A stretch of DNA of 64,000 bases, taken from contig NC_035791.1 in assembly GCF_001653235.2 (NCBI RefSeq), positions 5,828,001 through 5,892,000 on the forward strand, read 5' to 3'. The stretch's first letter is position 1, and each line of letters starts with the position of its first letter. Both the position numbers and the translations under genes were made by a program. Positions 11,571 through 23,073 of this stretch are shown here, piece by piece. Source of the DNA: Pochonia chlamydosporia 170 (Eukaryota > Ascomycota > Sordariomycetes > Hypocreales > Clavicipitaceae). Below the pieces are notes generated by a model. The model was not told the origin of the DNA and did not search any database. It saw nothing but the letters and a program-made list of their open reading frames with translations.

Positions 11571-12764
11571 TTAGTCATGGGGACGAGCTGTTAAGGTTTG
11601 TGTTGAAGTCTTTCCCGGAATAAGAGGCCATTTTCCTTTAACCTCGCGGTGCCGCAGTCCTATGAAGAACATGCTAACAAGGATCCAATATACATTGTAG
11701 GCGATGACGGTGCTATATGTGGCAGAATTGGTCCACCCCAGGATGCCATTAAAGATGCCCCAGCCATATCCACCGTTGCATTCAGGGCTGCAACACTAAT
11801 ATTTTGTCAGAGAAGAAGGAGTTGGACGATGAAGAGTTCTTACATTGACATGCCAGACACTGCGGTCAATGTCATATGATCCTGGTCCAGCGCCAGCCTC
11901 GCCTACATCTTTACCAACAAGCTTACTCCAATGGCCTTGTTCAAAATACCATACGGACCGAGCCACTAGACCAGCAGCCACTAGATATAGGAGGCAGGAC
12001 GACGCTACGAGGAAATACCTGATCTTCGCAAAGGAAGCACCCCTGATAAATATCGGATTAGGCAGTTGTAACATATAACGGGGTTTATGAATAAAGTGGC
12101 AACTTACTTGTACAAAACCCAACTGACAACACTACCCGTTATCAATCCAATGACTACTGGGAGAGGAACCGAAGTGGCTGATGTCGAAAAGGTCACACCG
12201 GATACAAACACCACACCCTCAATTCCTTCTCGAGCAACTGTAATAAAAGAGAGAACCAACACGGCATAAGCTTTCGAGTATCTCTTTAGAGATCCCATAG
12301 TATCTCTTTTCGTTGCCGGGTGCTTATCCAATGCGGCGCTTATCTTACCTCGCCACTTCTCCTGCATCTTGCCCATTCGTAGGAAGGCAACCCCAACCAC
12401 GGTAATAATCAGGGCAGCGACGAGGTAGAAGACTCCTTGGTATATGTATTCGGCGGAATTCCAGAGATTCCTACTGAAGCGATAGAATATACCAATGATG
12501 GCTCCTCCGACGACCAAGCAAAGAAGAAAGCCAACGAGGGCTCCCACCCAAACCTGCATCACTAATTTAACGAAAGGCAGCTATTTCGTTATTGAGAAGT
12601 GCGATACTCACCTGTTTGATCAAGGACTTATACGATTTAGCATCTAATGTTCCATTCTGACGCATTTGCTTCAAAAAGGCAAGCAGAATACTAACAATAA
12701 TCCCGGCTTCAATGGTTTCTCGAAGTACAACAAGGAAGATGGGAACCGAAAATACATCGACCAT
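11571..12764 (-). CDS. FTR1: High-affinity iron permease Ftr1
   Basis: Four exons on the minus strand: 12764-12612, 12553-12108, 12042-11844, 11795-11571; 340 residues. Introns are 48-65 bp with clean donors (GTGAGT, GTAAGT, GTAAGA). The first helix carries REXXE at Arg15-Glu19 (RETIE) and a second REXXE sits at Arg159-Glu163 (REGIE); both are needed for Fe(III) passage in yeast Ftr1. Also typical are the block [15 protein letters not shown], the CCSPECNGG segment and YNVYWI near the end. The protein works in the plasma membrane with a multicopper ferroxidase (Fet3). In many fungi the ferroxidase gene is divergently adjacent; here the 1.2 kb upstream has no gene and the next gene is unrelated. 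An iron-type GATA site lies 84-93 bp upstream of the ATG. Confidence 0.93.
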
Positions 12765-14007
12765 ATTGACTAATGGTTGGGAGTTGGTAGTTTCAAAATT
12801 TACTTGAGTAAAAATGCTTCTGTACTGGCTTTCAAAGTTCTCGGGTTGATCTGATAAGCGAAGGGAATGAAAGCATGTTCCAGCTGTGAGGTGACCTACA
12901 AGTTATCAATCAATGCTTGGTGGCATACTCGGCGATAAATGCGTAGTCGGCGATGGAATCTAGCCCCCAAAAGTTGAACCTAAGCCACCAGACTAAACAA
13001 AGCTTCCAAGATGCAAAGTGGCCAGCCCACGTTTTGCTTGCACATCCTTGAACCAATCTTACGACTCGGCTGTGTTGAATGGGCCTCGCTAATTATTGGT
13101 ATACACCATTACTGTATTCCCAGTACACAGATGGACATGGATGATTGAACTTGGCAGAGGCAGCAGACACTGGAAAGAGCTGCTGTGTTGATCGCGCGCG
13201 ATATGTATGACCCCAGTGCCACCTTGACACCCTTGCTTTTAGTGTGGCCCAACTCATCTGCGCGGTATTTCGCTATAACAGCTCAAACAAATAAAGTTGT
13301 CATTCCTTTTCTAATAGGTACTTGCGTATCAAGACGATATTTTTGTCTGTTTCTCGACTAGGCTTTCTATGATGTGCTGCTGTCTCCTTTGTCCCTGATC
13401 ATCAGTTAAATTGCGAATGTCTGTCTTCCACAAATTGCCAAGCTCTCCATGAAAGTTTCCAAAAGAATCTGTGAAAGGATCGGCTAAACTATCAAATGTT
13501 GTGTTGGGGGGATCTTGCGAGGCTAGTCATTTGAAAACGGTGCCAAATTAAATAACACGCTTGGTACCAATTCAAACAACATTGACTGCGCGGTGCTTTT
13601 TGTCACCAGTACCTCGGAGTCCGACAGAGTGGCATCTTCCCGGCGTGATCAACTTGGCTAAGCCGTCCCTACACCAATGAGACATTCGGTATTTGGCCGA
13701 GCTGCAAGCTCTTCGTCAGCTTTATCTTGTGGCGGCTCATCGTGGCTGCCGATTTTCTGCTCGCCGCAAAAGATACACAGCTTGGCGGTTTTGAATTGTC
13801 CTCTGTTCTCTCCCCCTTCTCTCCTGACCTAAGGGATAGATATCATTTATCTCGACGAGGAAGCATTACAGTACAGTATTACCGATCTTCTCGTTAAGGG
13901 AATGGCCAGACTGGCGAGACACTTTGGCTATGGGACCTAACTCTTAGGCGGGTTAATCTTTTACTGCTTTTTTATTGGCCTAGAAAGTTGAAGACATGAC
14001 GAACAAA
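12765..14007. other. Intergenic; holds the iron permease promoter
   Basis: About 1.24 kb with no coding signal. It separates the iron permease start from the 3' end of the Aim6-like gene. No ferroxidase fragment is visible. The iron-type GATA site at 12848-12857 is the only element recognised. Confidence 0.5.
12848..12857 (+). promoter_or_regulatory. Candidate SreA/Sre1 iron-responsive GATA site
   Basis: The ten bases GATCTGATAA match the extended site reported for the fungal iron regulators SreA/Sre1, (G/A)ATC(T/A)GATAA, at every position. The site lies 84-93 bp upstream of the iron permease ATG, a plausible promoter position. These GATA factors repress iron-uptake genes when iron is plentiful. 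Match seen directly; binding is inferred. Confidence 0.65.
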
Positions 14008-15481
14008 TCAGAATAGAAGCCCCTTTTTCTTTCTCCAGTCCCACGTCGTTGCCTGCCGCAGGTCATCAACACTTAGCATGTCTACACCCTCTCTGATTAG
14101 AATATGCCAAATGTGATTTCTTAGTCCTATCGGCCATGCAGGCACGCCCCAATACCTCACCTTTAAACCCAACTGATGGGCACCGCGAACCTGAGCCCGA
14201 ATTAGCTGCAGTTGATCTTGTGACAACCTCGATCCCCATACACGGCCCACTGCGCGTGTGAAACTGGTAGACGCGTAATAGCTATTGGAAATACCATAGC
14301 TGTCTACCTTTTCAGTGTTGAAAGCTTGTCGCGACCCGGAACTATGACGACTCGGTGCCTGGTTCCGGCCCTTCTGCTCTGCCCAGCGAGTTTCATGATT
14401 AACTCGATTCGGATTTGGCCATATAGTGGACATATCAGCGAGCCTTTCTAAAGGGGCGTCGTAGAAAACGTCCCGATAGTTCTTGTTGAGGGTTATGTTC
14501 GCAAACGGAGCATTGCCTGATGCTACAATGATGACGGGGCCAGGAACAATGGCCGTGCCATTAAAGTACGTGATAAAATTGCGCTCTCTAAGTGGCATCA
14601 ATTGTGTTTGAAGCTCCCGCCATGTTGACTGAGCTGAGGTCTTAAAATCAATAAGCAGTATCAGGGGCTGGTCTGGGTCAGAAATGAAGACTCCAGCGAG
14701 TGGGTGATCAGGTGGCGGACGAGCACCGCATACTTCTGGAGATTCACACGGAAGGAGCCCATTTCGTTTCTCAAGAATCTCAATCAGCGGGTTGATATAC
14801 AAATTTCGAAGGGTGCGGTCTGCGTGGAGCTGGAATTGACGATGGCCCACGTATAAGTCTTGATATTGATGCCAAACATCTGCTTCCACGCTTGGACAGC
14901 CAGCGGCAATGGCATCAAATAGCGGGACAGTTCTCCAGTAATCATTATGCGAGTGACAATGCACAGGATAGACGTCTTTCGTCGCATCGGAAAGCCAATT
15001 CCCAGTGCCAATTGTTGCCGCCGAGGCAGCGATCCATCGATGGACTATCCTGTCCATGTCATCCGGAAAATTAGTATGCAGGATGTTCCCAAGGATGTGA
15101 ATCAATCCGCTATGTAACCAGTCAGAAGACACTCGTAAGTAGAAATCTACCCGCCGAGGAAAGTTCTTACACAAGTGATAAGTAGAACACGACCAGGAAG
15201 CAGAAGAGCTTCTTCCTCTTGGGTAGGCGTTGAGTATTTGATAACCGACGTAATACCAGGGCAACTGGATGTGTGATGAGTTGGGAGTGGCGACTAGATG
15301 GCCGGTGCTCGCTGTATTCGAGTGGCTCGAGTCGGCCTGGTCTCGCTTCATACGCAATGTCTCCAAGCAGACCATGTTCATTGTCGCAACCAACCACAGA
15401 CTCTGCGTCATCATAATATCGGGAGTGATCAGGCATTTGTGCAAGTCCGGATCTGTTGCTAGCGGCTGATATATTGCTCAT
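14008..15481 (-). CDS. Aim6-like PLC-type phosphodiesterase family protein
   Basis: Two exons, 15481-15171 and 15109-14008, 470 residues, with a 61 bp intron (GTAAGA donor, ACATAG acceptor). The reading frame of exon 2 stays open upstream through the intron, so an unspliced model would give a wrong N-terminus. Exon 1 codes a hydrophilic N-terminal region of about 90 residues followed by one membrane anchor (KLFCFLVVFYLSLV). Exon 2 carries the phosphodiesterase-like barrel: VHCHSHNDYW, EADVW, LILLIDFKTSA and VRYWGVPAWP. This matches the group named after yeast Aim6 (altered inheritance of mitochondria), whose biochemical role is not known. The HxHND motif resembles the metal and active site of glycerophosphodiester phosphodiesterases. 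Probably type II membrane protein with the barrel in the lumen or outside. Confidence 0.82.
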
Positions 15482-16300
15482 TTAAATCGTGAGTCGAGCT
15501 TTGTAGCTAGTTAATTTGGAAGAAGACGGAGTCACTCGTCGAATAAGACTAGGGGGCAGGATGCAAGCACATAGCAGACAAAGGCAGCTTGGGATGATGA
15601 CATGGTACCTCCAAGTACGCGTCAACAAGCCCGGGCCAGCCGCAGAATTGGGCTACTAGTGTACTTAGTTACATCTGCCGCAGCCAAAGTTTGCACGGTG
15701 CTGTGGTGAAGGGGTGGTCGGCCAAACAACCAGGCTGTCTGGTGGAACAGGGAACTGCCGTAGTGATGACGGTACATATTAGTGGTGTCCTGTGCCCATT
15801 CAATGTTGGTCCTCAGCCAGCGGGCTCTTCACCCTCTGGTACGACCTGACCGTGGTGTCTGGTCCATATAAGTTAAATCAGCACGCCACCTTTGCCATTG
15901 AGGCGTTAACCGTTGAACGCATTGTGCCATTCACTTTCTATTTATTGAATCGGCTAAAGGTTGCGTAGAGTCCACGTAATCTTTCGATTCCTAGAAACGT
16001 GTACTAATACTATTATGCTTAGGAACTCAGTGAAAGTCCAGAGGTTGCTCAGGTTTGCTCACGTTTACTCAGGGGCTGCTTAGGAGGGCTCCCTGAGGCT
16101 CAGGAACTGCTCAGGTTGAAGCAGCCACAGCTCAGGAACCCTTTCAAGTTAGGAAACTAGGTCCGTCGTGATTCCGGTTTTATACTGGTCTGTTATATTA
16201 ACAAGATATTTGCTAAGAATTACTTTGCCTTGGCTTACTATTTGTGTTCTTATACGAGCTACAATTCCGCCACATCTCGTAGCTCCGTAGCTTCCCAGAC
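15482..16300. other. Intergenic with a CTCAGG-rich patch
   Basis: About 820 bases. It contains the Aim6-like gene promoter and the 3' flank of the dehydrogenase gene. No coding signal. A short cluster of CTCAGG-type words lies at 16021-16140 (separate entry). Confidence 0.5.
16021..16140. repeat. Cluster of degenerate GCTCAGG words
   Basis: Within 120 bases the word GCTCAGG or a one-base variant (GCTCACG, ACTCAGG, GCTTAGG, CCTGAGG on the other strand) recurs at least seven times in one orientation with irregular spacing. It looks like a decayed short tandem repeat or a clustered binding site. Confidence 0.5.
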
Positions 16301-17307
16301 TTAGTTAACATCTGTCGAGTTAGCAATCGACCTAGTAGCCTCTAAATCCTCTTTCAAACTGCCAAGTTTGGATTCTAATGCACGAACACTATCCGGACCA
16401 AGCGGCATGCGCAGATACTCATGTCCGTTTCTGACGGCGTTTACAATTGCACTGGCTGCTTTATCAGGGTCACCTTTGACAAAGTCGGGGATTGACATCA
16501 TATCCCGAGTTCCAGAAAGCATTTGGTCGACCACAGTTCCCTTGTATACGTCACTTAACCCCCCTTTCGACGCGTACTGGGCAGGCGTGATAATTCTGCT
16601 CGAGAATGGTGTGCGAAATGCACCTGGCTCCACGATAAGGACTTTGATGCCAAAGCTCTGGACTTCTTGGGCGAGAGATTCGTGAATGGCTTCAATGGCA
16701 AATTTGCTGGCCGAGTACGTTCCTCTGGCGGGACGTGAAATGAACCTATCGTGCATAGTTAGTGTCTATCTGATTAATGCGTTTCTAGAAATGTCGCGAA
16801 AAAGTGAACTAGCGTACCCAGCCGCACTGCTGATGAGAACGATGTTTCCAGATTTCTTGGCTCTCATTGTTGGCAGGCATGCCTTGAGAGCACGGATTGG
16901 TCCGTAGAAATTGACTTCCATTTGCTCTCGTACCTCGCTCTCGCTATATCAATGTCAGAAAACAGTCCAGTCTCATGCAAAAGCAATATCGCCGGCTGAG
17001 AAATTCCATACCTTGTATCTTCGACGCCTCCAATAAAGGCGTACGCAGCGTTGTTTACCAACACATCCACACCATACTCTCGACAGCAGCTGGAGAACTG
17101 TGCGAACGAGTCGTTGTGGCCAGGATCCAACTCCTTCCAAATGCCGCCTTTCACAGAAAACTCAGGAAAAGAAGTCTCGGCTCTGCCAACGTCGCGAGTT
17201 GTTCCGATAACTTTACATCCAGTACTCAGAGCCTCCAATGCAAGGGCCTTTCCAATGCCTGATGAGGCGCCAGTAATTAGCCAAGTTGACGAAACTTTTC
17301 CTGACAT
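16301..17307 (-). CDS. Classical short-chain dehydrogenase/reductase
   Basis: Three exons: 17307-17012, 16943-16818, 16745-16301; 288 residues. Introns are 68 and 72 bp with GTATGG and GTACGC donors and ATATAG and CGATAG acceptors. The cofactor motif TGASSGIG is at residues 12-19, VNNAAYA marks the core strand, ISSAAG carries the catalytic serine, and YSASK supplies catalytic Tyr and Lys. PGAFRTPF follows, as in the PG motif of classical SDRs. The start at 17307 (MSGKVSSTWLITGAS) is the only ATG placing the Rossmann fold at the usual distance. The closest recognisable type is the fungal oxidoreductase group that includes retinol-dehydrogenase-like SDRs; the substrate is unknown. It sits alone with no biosynthetic neighbours. 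Confidence 0.88.
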
Positions 17308-18134
17308 ATTAAGTGTTTTACAATCATTAAACAATAGAACAAGTGAGTAGATGTAATTGGAAAGAACTCTTATATGGTCGCGATTATGCTCGGTTGTTAA
17401 ACGTCTAACGGAGTTTAAGGATTTAAGCTTTGCTGTCGCTCTCGGAGCTAAGCAACACGCGTGCTCCCACAGGCAATGGCCGATATGACGACAGTTATCA
17501 ACGGAATTGTGGATGAGAAGTATTTGAAATTACTTGATTGAATAAGAGTATCTCGACTGCCCATATATTGCATGCCATGTCTGGCATTCAATCGCTTAGA
17601 CACGCTTGGATCTCTATCTCCGCCATACTATACAGGATGGCACACACCAAACAATAGACAAACAAAAACAATCTGTAGACCCTTGCTTGTCTGTATTTTA
17701 GTTAGCTTACAGGGCCGTCACCCGATAGCTTTGGGCATTAGGGAGTCTTTCGGGCATATGCAGAACCATACACTTACTGGCCTAGATGTCTTCTTCACAT
17801 GGTACTTTTAGAAGAAATTACTTGTTCAAGCTCAAATTTGTCCGAATAATGTAGTAGGCAAGAATGTCTATAGTGTTTAAATCCCATAAAAGACTGAAAC
17901 CCGCTCACGATCGGCCGAGCTTAAATTCCCCCCACCACTCCATGCAACGACCGAAAGCTATCTCCAACACAACACCTAGCAGCATCAAGAGACGTCCAGA
18001 CGTCCACCCTCTTCCATGGATTTACCACGAATTCGCACCATGCCAGCCTGCTGCAACAACCAAATTCCTTGTTGGTCATAATCGAAAGGCGAAATCATAG
18101 ACCAATCAGCAGACCACTGACAATCGGATATATC
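17308..18134. other. Intergenic, no gene seen
   Basis: About 830 bases: promoter of the dehydrogenase gene and 3' flank of the small secreted protein gene. Short frames at 17572-17811 and 17864-18100 have no support. Confidence 0.5.
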
Positions 18135-18362
18135 TTATAGGCAACAGCGGGCAAAATCATCGGCACACTTGGCTGCGAGACAGCCCGCTATAAGTGCTGG
18201 AAATCGTGTTTTAAGACATTTGACCGCCGGTCCTCCACATCCTTTTCTAATGCATCTCACGCAATTGCCATCAAGTGCTCGTGGCTCAACCGCTTCTTCC
18301 ATGACGGGGTTGGCGATTGCGAGCCCGCTGAGGACGGCCAGGAGGGTAACTGAGAACTTCAT
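18135..18362 (-). CDS. Small secreted cysteine-rich protein, eight Cys
   Basis: 75 residues from one exon. A strong signal peptide (MKFSVTLLAVLSGLAIANP) is followed by a short acidic stretch ending in EPRAL, possibly a propeptide. The mature part has eight cysteines, at residues 34, 37, 42, 49, 61, 66, 73 and 74, spaced C-x2-C-x4-C-x6-C-x11-C-x4-C-x6-CC. That fits four disulfides. The upstream region carries plausible leader sequence and the ATG context is good. Small secreted cysteine-rich proteins are common among fungal secreted effectors and antimicrobial peptides, but no family is recognised here. It is isolated at the edge of a gene desert with pseudogenes. Confidence 0.68.
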   Translation of the reverse strand: MKFSVTLLAVLSGLAIANPVMEEAVEPRALDGNCVRCIRKGCGGPAVKCLKTRFPALIAGCLAAKCADDFARCCL

Positions 18363-20569
18363 GTTTGCGAGAAGTGCTTCGGATGAAAAGTTTTAAAGGT
18401 AGGTAGGTAGGAATGAATGGTTAGATTCTCGGTTGTATATCGTTCTTCAAATATGAAGGTTGTGACTGATGTTGAAATAATGGTCAGAGAAAACGTCTCA
18501 TATTTATACTCTGTATACTCCTACTTGTATTCTCGATTAGACGATTCTGGATAACGACTAAAAATTCATCGCCAAGTCCGTCCCCTTGATGACCTGCCCC
18601 AATAAGGTTCCCATAAAAGAACGGAGGTCAAGGCTTTGGCTCAATTGATGCCGTTTGCTCCAGAGCCAGGCAACATTTGAGCCCACTAATTATTTTCCCT
18701 TTGGCACGATGATAGTAAGGCTGTTCTTGGCAGCATGCGCCCCTCCTCTCTAATTCAGCTCGCCCCAAGCCAAGCCAGGACTGCTCGTATTTGCTCTTGG
18801 CCGCTGTCTGATTACTGACTGGACTGGCGTTTACTATTATACAGAATGGATCTTCTCAAGAGATAGTCTTGATAGTTGTTCCGAGGTGGGCTTGGGATAA
18901 ATGCATGCAGCGTCGATAACATGGCTGCTGCGTTATGTCGGCGTTATGCCGAGCGTTTTGATAGGAATAGTTAGTATACCAACCATGCAAATAAGCTTAA
19001 ATTTAGGCCATGGCCACCAAACCTTTTATTACGAAAACACGGTGTGGGTAATAATGCAGACGTTAACCACTAGTTGACTCAATCTGGCCCGCGCTTACAA
19101 TCCATCACGGCCATCAAAAGGAATTATCCTTTCGGCTGGTAGCTTCTTCACTCCGGGGTAACTACGAGCACAGATACAAGACGAAAATAGACATTAAGAC
19201 TATTAATTACAGTAAATTGGAACCCAGACGTGACAAATATAAAGACAAATACTTAAGTTATAGCATGTAACTAACTCAATAGACACTTTTTGTAGTGCGT
19301 AACAGCCGAGATACACGATAATTGCGATTGACTCTCGCTATATCAACTTTTCATTAGAGATCAATGAGCAATATGCAAATTGTGGCTACCTGAAGTCTCT
19401 AGATACCTTGCAGCGTCGCCAACGATACTTCCGAGTTACCCTTGGAATGGGGACAAAACTTTTTTCTTGGCTTCCCCAGTCAGCCTTACAGGGAGACAGA
19501 GGCCGTTCCTCGCTTGCAAAGGTTCCAGCTGCACAGTTTACCCGATCGCAAGTGTGGATCTCTTGTAAGGCTGGTCAGGAAAAGTCCGGTCCTATAGATC
19601 ATAACTCGCAAGTTCCTGAGGTGCCAAGCTTGGTGGCTCCATAAGCATCCGCACCCAATGTTTAAACTGTAAAATAAACCCTCCATTGGTGGGTACGATC
19701 CCGCAGCTTGGCTTGGAAGGTGAGCCCGAATTGGCTGCAAAAATATCTGGTGGTGACATCTGGAACTTTTGTGCGGCTTGTTGCGGTTACTTGTAGCTAC
19801 TTGGCCTGTAAATTCCTACTACAGGCCGCCATATTCCTATGACTCGACGATCAGTATTAGGCCTGACTGTTTTGGACCAAAAAGGAAAAGGGGAATACAA
19901 CCAATCGGAGTCGCTGCGTACAAGGGGGTTCTCATTTTTGGACCAAAAGTCTGGTCCTCTTTGTAACTAAAAAGTGATTTTTTTGTTCGAGTTACCAAGT
20001 CTATGCTACTATACGGCGGTGCTATTCCAGTATCCTCTTTTTTTGAACATCACCACGAGCCTCACCACCGAAGAGGCTACTAGATATTAATGGCGCGTCT
20101 ATACGACGACCATGGCAAATTCACAACTAGAGGGAGAAAGCGACTAAGGCGATTAGTATATACTGTACTTTGGCAATTGCTACCGGTAGCTTCACTACCT
20201 AGTTGAAATACACAATTTTGTTGATGCATACGCTTCAACACTCACCTAATAACAAGCAGTCATTAAACGATTTCTGTCGATGTGGGAGGTTCTAGATCAT
20301 CATGGACCACATCAACCGAGTCATTCAACAGGGTTGAATATCTCTATTCCACTGAGTCATTGAATATCCCTCAAAAATGCCCTATAAACAGAGTCATGGT
20401 TTCCTTCCTTTCGTTCCTTCCCTTGCATAGTCAAGTAGAAATCGTTCAATTCAATCATTTGTTGCCCCTAATCTCTCAAATCCGCAAGTATCCTACGATG
20501 ATTTCATACATTCAGCTCCTCTTGGTGCGTCTTCCCTAGGTCCAGCTACTTTCTATGTTAGTGTATGCA
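18363..20569. other. Gene desert, about 2.2 kb
   Basis: No supportable coding region. Several AT-rich patches. Short frames near 19380-19740 occur on both strands without domain content. The words TTGGACCAAAA occur twice, near 19870 and 19940. No terminal inverted repeat or transposase fragment was recognised. Confidence 0.5.
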
Positions 20570-21190
20570 GCTATCGTAACTTAATGTTGCCTCATACCGC
20601 CAGTGTTAATACCCACCAAGGTGAAGATAATGACTTCAACAAACAAGATCTTGATGCTGCTGCTTATCATTTCAAAACATCCGTAAATCTTGACAGTCTC
20701 AGAATTATTATCATCAAATATTGAGCCAGTTGTACATACGTCGATTCTGAAGCAGCTCAGTCCAACAAGGATGATGGGGATGACAGAGTGCATAACACCA
20801 CCGTCGAGTGCTTTATTCCCGCTCCCCAAAAAGTGAATCTCGGCAAAAGAAGTCGCTACTGACGCCTAAAACTGAATAAAGTACGTAAACATGCGCTCGA
20901 TCCGTTCAGCATCTCCGTAACTTTAGGCGGCGAATGAGCCCAACAAACCAATATGGTACAACAACCGCAATGCCCAGCTCAGCATCTACGGATTGACCGA
21001 CATAGAGTGAAAGCGCTTCTGGAATCGGCCAAATACAGAGCATCTCAGCAATGCATTGCATGACTCCCCAGGCCACTAGCCCTGTACGAGAAATGCAAGG
21101 AGAACTGATGTCGGTTACTGAGTTCGAGAATTTGTCCACCGCGCCTATATAAACCCGTTCCAAAGGTGGCATTAACAGCAATCATCTGGA
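20570..21190 (-). pseudogene. Decayed amino-acid permease fragment
   Basis: Two minus-strand frames together resemble the first third of fungal amino-acid permeases of the AAT/APC type. The frame ending at 20906 contains AEMLCIWPIPEALSLYVGQS and ELGIAVVVPYWF, a hallmark block of these permeases. The frame from about 20860 to 20581 contains ATSFAEIHFLGSGNKALDGG, VIPIILVGL and KIYGCFEMISSSIKILF, the next conserved helices. They are in different frames with no intron consensus between, a stop follows the first block at 20906, and the N-terminal and C-terminal halves of the transporter are missing. I read it as a truncated, frameshifted relic. Confidence 0.72.
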
Positions 21191-21610
21191 CGACAACTGT
21201 CATTAGCTCTCACGATCCCAAATTCCTGCCGCCAATGGGTGATACAGTCTCTTATCCTACCGACATATGGATCCCTCGCAGCTCTCGGTGGACGGTTCGA
21301 TCTTCGCTTGGCGTAACAGTTACTGTTTTCTCCATTATACAGATCCGACGTTTATTGGCGGCTATGTCTCTTCGAATTCCATGGTTGACGTTCAACGTAG
21401 AAGTATCTTGGTTCTCACTGTTGTATTGAATGGTATTGAAAATGGATGTTGTGTTTGCAGCAGCGTTGCTGATGGTTTGTTGCAAATTATCCCAACTTGG
21501 TGCATCTCCTTCTGTCGCCGCCCGGCTGAGATTTCCGGTTGAGCCTTGATGTCTGATGGTAGTTTCCGGTCAGTCCAACGTACTGAGCTCCTGCTCTATA
21601 TGCCACTTGT

Positions 21611-22850
21611 TCAACATCGAGACTCTGGAGGCAAGTATGTATTCTCTCCTCGGCGATTAACCGCCCCAAAAGGAGGAGTGTCCTCAACCTTCTTCCGTCT
21701 GACAAAGAGACTGGCGAATTCATTTTCCTTTACGGTTCCGCGGCCATGTCGACGAACTTGTACACGAGACATGCCCAAGTTGCTCAGCTTCCAGACCTGG
21801 CGAATGGCATCTGAGTCCTCGATCCGCTCCGCGAAAATGAGTACATTACTTGGGTTTAGGTCCATGTGGTAACACACACCAAATCGTCTAACTCGGGTGT
21901 CCGAATTCCGCTGAGCAGAAAATGCAGGCTTTTTGCCAGACCAGCGGATGAAAGTATCAGTTCTGGCCTTGGTTTTATCGTTCGAGGGCCGTTGGGATGC
22001 TCTACCATCACACACGCACGGAGATAACAAATCGCAGTGGCATGAACAAGCTGTAATTGTCCCTGATCTGGAGACAGCTTAGGCTTTCCACGGTGTGTTT
22101 GTAATTCGGAGAGCTGGAACTGAGATTCTGACGGATTACTTCGTATTCTTCCTTTGCTTTCGGTAATCTTTCGAGCCACAGCCCTGGGCTTGACATTGTG
22201 GCTAAACGCGAGATCGGTATCGTCACGGATATGGACTTTCGCGACTACGAGAGGGTAGACGTTGTCAAACGCACCTTCTCCTACCGAAATCTCCTCCAAG
22301 TAAGGGACACGCTGTCAGTCAACATCTTGAAGCTTTACTTCCAGCTTCTTCTGTAAAATGGCCGCATAGAACCAGCCCTGTATCGTTATAAACTTCTTGG
22401 CGTCCACAGGATTCGGACATAATTTTTGAAAGCATGTGCAATACGCAGGTAAAGAACTTGGTTCGTTACCTCCTTTATTGCATATTGGCGACTATGAGTC
22501 GTTAACTACAACTAATTCTTTCACAAATGTTCTAGCCGCAGAAATACTGCGAGACGCAAACACAGTCGTACCGAGAAAGTTGTAGAGCCCCCTTTCTTTC
22601 ACCCGCTCGGCGAAGAGTTCTTCAAAAGCCGAAATAATTTGTTGCTTGGTTTACCGAAGACTTCTAAGCTTCTAAAGAAGTCGTTAAGGTTTCTATTATT
22701 GCTCGCCAGAAGAATTTGTTTAGTGGCGCCTTTGGAACGAATCTTTGACTCTCGTCCTCTTTACGCTCGACTTTTATGAGTCTCTCCTTTTATAGACCGT
22801 CACAAATGGCGTCGAAATCATCCATCGCCATAACGATATCAAACTTACCA
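21611..22850 (-). pseudogene. Decayed protein-kinase gene
   Basis: Pieces of one protein kinase can be read in order on the minus strand but in three frames. From high to low coordinate: an N-terminal region (MAMDDFDAICDGL near 22800, LNKFFWRAIIETLTTS, then FEELFAERVKERGLYNFLG), a CPNPVDAKKFITIQGWFYAA block, an in-frame TGA at 22315-22317 where a CGA Arg would fit, the glycine loop VGEGAFDNVY near 22281, VVAKVH, the catalytic loop as HMDLNPSNVLIF near 21868, and WKLSNLGMSR near 21800 where DFG has become NLG. RRGENTYLPPES (activation segment end) follows, then similarity stops. Frameshifts, a stop and loss of the DFG aspartate indicate a dead gene. The changes include CGA to TGA type transitions, compatible with repeat-induced point mutation, but this was not measured. 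Confidence 0.72.
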
Positions 22851-23073
22851 TATGAGAGTTTCTTGTGAAAATGAAGCAACTACGGTTTCAAGCCATAATT
22901 TGAGAAATACATGTATTTTGCGGCATGGGGTCGTTCAACCCTGCTCCATATCCCAGCGCAGCATACTGTCAGCCAACCTCAGCTGGGAACAGGGAGAGCC
23001 CAAAGCAAAAGCAAAATAAAAAGTAATCAGTGTACAAATACAGACTTGCACGCTTCTGAAATTAAGAGTGAGG

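Noticed and set aside
15110..15444. Unspliced long N-terminus of the Aim6-like frame
   Set aside because: Crosses a GTAAGA...ACATAG intron; the alternative frame gives a normal cytosolic tail and membrane anchor.
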